NCBI GenBank assembly: GCA_029339505.1
Contig: JAQISU010000115.1
Location: 12,721,001 to 12,785,000 of the forward strand
Length of the DNA stretch: 64,000 nt
DNA from: Unio delphinus
Taxonomy: Eukaryota; Mollusca; Bivalvia; Unionida; Unionidae
Direction of reading: 5' to 3'
Shown here: positions 61,773 through 64,000 of the stretch, one piece after another
Layout of the letters: the number at the start of each line of letters is the position of its first letter
Numbering within the stretch: the first letter of the stretch is position 1
Position numbers and translations under genes: made by a program
The notes under the pieces: model-generated
Databases searched by the model: none
The model's input: the letters and a program-made list of their open reading frames with translations, nothing else
Told to the model about the DNA's origin: nothing

Positions 61773-61928
61773 AAGCTAAGTACACTTGTATATATTGTCT
61801 ATTCTTTTTAGATCACGGGCATAAACAAACTGTCTACATCTGAGGCTTATCCTTTTATATATGTCAACCTGCATAATGTGGACAGAAGTTGATGGGAGGG
61901 AGTATATAAAAAAAAACTAATCTATTTA

Positions 61929-64000
61929 ATGGTCAGGTTGATGAAATTCATCAAGAGGAGACAGTTTCTTTCCTTCATAGTTTCAGCTGCAGTGGAGGGA
62001 TTTTCAAGGCATTTAGAAAAACATTGCAGGAAAGCAGCTGTGATACAAGTCACTGAGAAGCAGTCCTACCAATTCAATAACCATAGCAAAACATGGTTCT
62101 CAGAAAAAAACAATGGACTTCTAATGGAGAAAGTGCAATTAGGTTTGCCAGTCTTTCTGTCCATGAAAGCCTTGCTGTCTCAAAATGTATCATCTTCATG
62201 TCATCCTACAGTACCTGGTAGGGGAAGGCTCTAATCTAATTCTTTGCTAGATAATTGGGAAATTGGTTTTTTAAGGGATTCAGTATCAGTTTTCATGCAC
62301 CTCCTCTTTATCCAGGGTACCATTAGCTACAGATGTGGCATTCATTAAGGTGCCATAGAATTTAGTATTCGTAAATCAGTTTAATATTCTCATTCTTTGG
62401 TTCTTGATAAAAATGTTATGTTGGGTTCTAAATGCAGTTCATGAGGGATACTATGTAATCAGAGGGGACTTGGAGGATGTATATTTTCAGGTCCCCATTC
62501 ATATAGCTTCCAGGAAGCTCCTTTGATTGACATACCAAGACACTACAGTTACAGTTCATGGCACTCCCTGTTGGATTCGGCATCAATCTCTGGCATTCCA
62601 CTTAGCAAGACATGATATCTCTTGTTATTCTCCTTCTCAACCCTGGTTTTCTTTTCAGCAAGGACAAATCCAACCTGGTATCATCTCAACATTTTGTTCA
62701 TCTAGGTATTGAGTTTATAGAGGTCAACACTCAGTTAACAGAGTATGTCTCCCACAGGTAAGTGCTTTGAAAATCAAGGTGGCTTCCTTGCCTTCATGGG
62801 ATGATCTATGTGCCTGAAAATACTTTTGCCAACTGAGTTTGCTTAATGCAGCAGTGGACATCTTAGTTCTAGACTGCTTATTTATGTATCCACTGCAAAT
62901 GATTATGTTGTTCAACTGGAGGCCAAGAGTTTACCCACTGGACCAACTTCTGACAAAATACACAATAATGAGGTTAAACTTTGGAAGATTTTACAAACTC
63001 ACTTGGCTCATGTTGGGTATACATCAGCAGTACAACTTACAGAAATCATTGTATGGATATGAGCACAGATGCTGGGGGGGGGGGGGGGTTGGCACCTTTG
63101 ATCATTCCAGGAAGCATGTGGAATGCAGTTTTCACAGAATCATCAATTATCAGCAACATTCTTGAGATGAAAGTCATTTTATAAGCTACATGGAAAGGGA
63201 GTTCTCATTCTGTCAGATAACTTCACTGTGATGACTTATCTCAAATGACACAGCCTTTGTGTTCTTGTTTGCAATTGTCTAAAGTCGTGGCATCTTGAAC
63301 TCCAAATCAATGTACAAGTTCATCATATTCCAGGCTTAGTGTATTAGTGGATCCATTGACCTGGATAATTAACTAATAACAAATGAAATGTTCTCATCAT
63401 CTCTTGGCTGTCAATCAAATATGAGCCCAGATCTGAGCAACCAGGGGTTGACCTATTTGCAGCTAAGTGTAAAGACAAACTCCCAACCTTTATCTCACCA
63501 TTCTCAGATCTGAAGGCCTGGACAGCCAATGCACTTTTTATAGATTCGAATGACCTTGATGCATATGCTTACCCTCCAAAACCTCTTGATTCTGAAGATG
63601 ATACAGAAAGGAAAAGAACCTTAGTTTAATCTTATCCTATTTACTCCACACAAATGGGAAAAAGCTTGGGACATAGACCTCATCAATCTCACTACAAAAA
63701 TCGTCAGGAAAATTGAGAAAGTACCTCATCAGTACAAGCAACCATGAGGGCAGATGTTTATTCCGAACCCAGTATTGCTGAACCTCCATGACTGTCTCTT
63801 ATAAGTTATTAAACATGGCATCCAGAACAAAAAGTTTCAGGCCATTGGTGGAGAAATTGCTCAAATGAGATGACCCTCCACCTGAGAGGTGAACGAAGAC
63901 AATAGAAGACAATAGTGTGCCTAAGAGCATATTATAGTACTTCAGGCATCAAAAAGATAATTTCCTACTGTTGCTCTTTGACGAGAAACAGCACTAATCA
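61929..64000 (+). mobile_element. Decayed DIRS-like retrotransposon (RT and RNase H)
   Basis: Motifs of a tyrosine-recombinase (DIRS) retroelement appear in order in shifting frames. LLDNWEIGF near 62245 is the RT lead-in. LEDVYFQVPIHIASRKLL (62468-62521) is RT block A. LQLQFMALPVGFGINLW (near 62545-62595) is block B. LFSKDKSNLVSSQHFVHLGI continuing into EFIEVNT follows (62650-62735). The RNase H motif VLILSDNFTVMTYL is near 63200-63240, then VQVHHIPGL (near 63315). GVDLFAAKCKDKLPTFISPF and LDAYAYPPK (63445-63585) are typical of the region after DIRS RNase H. A 101-codon frame at 61929-62234 may be the Gag end. Many stops and frameshifts; the element runs off the window, where the recombinase would be expected. 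Confidence 0.72.

Overview
This is an animal nuclear genome window: AT-rich, with small exons far apart, GT-AG introns, tRNA-derived SINEs, LINEs, MITE-like elements and long intronic tandem repeats. There is no prokaryotic gene layout. The repeat repertoire (L2-like LINEs ending in an ATT microsatellite, a DIRS-like element, tRNA SINEs with 11-16 bp target duplications) and moderate divergence of both genes from vertebrates fit an invertebrate metazoan. A lophotrochozoan, perhaps a mollusc, is my guess; the sequence does not prove it.

Two real genes are supported, converging on each other. On the + strand, positions 1557-11715 carry the last four coding exons of the nucleoporin NUP50; its 5' exons lie before the window. 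On the - strand, positions 60845-30733 carry five in-phase exons of a low-molecular-weight protein tyrosine phosphatase (ACP1), starting at the ATG and running through the catalytic DPY motif. The final ~25-residue exon was not found.

Almost everything else is repeats. NUP50's 7.8 kb last intron holds SINEs, a 22-bp minisatellite and a MITE-like element. The stretch from 12.5 to 25 kb is dense with transposons: two SINE families, an L2-like LINE, two fragments of an RTE-like LINE, a hAT-type MITE with a perfect 8-bp target duplication, foldback elements, and decayed coding-like fragments I cannot name. The ACP1 introns (30.8-60.8 kb) hold five large minisatellites with units of about 40, 44, 30, 47 and 39 bp, totalling about 13 kb. 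One is interrupted by a 1191-bp TIR element with a TA duplication, and one contains a 1581-bp tandem segmental duplication. A second L2-like LINE lies antisense in an ACP1 intron. The right end (about 61.9-64 kb) is a decayed DIRS-like retrotransposon.

The long open frames at 46-49 kb and 54.7-55.5 kb come from repeat units whose length is a multiple of 3 and are not genes. No CRISPR, operon or defence system is present. The points most worth checking are the splice-site duplications beside exons of both genes, the DPYT variant of the phosphatase, the minisatellite-rich ACP1 introns, and the unassigned TIR elements with clear target duplications.
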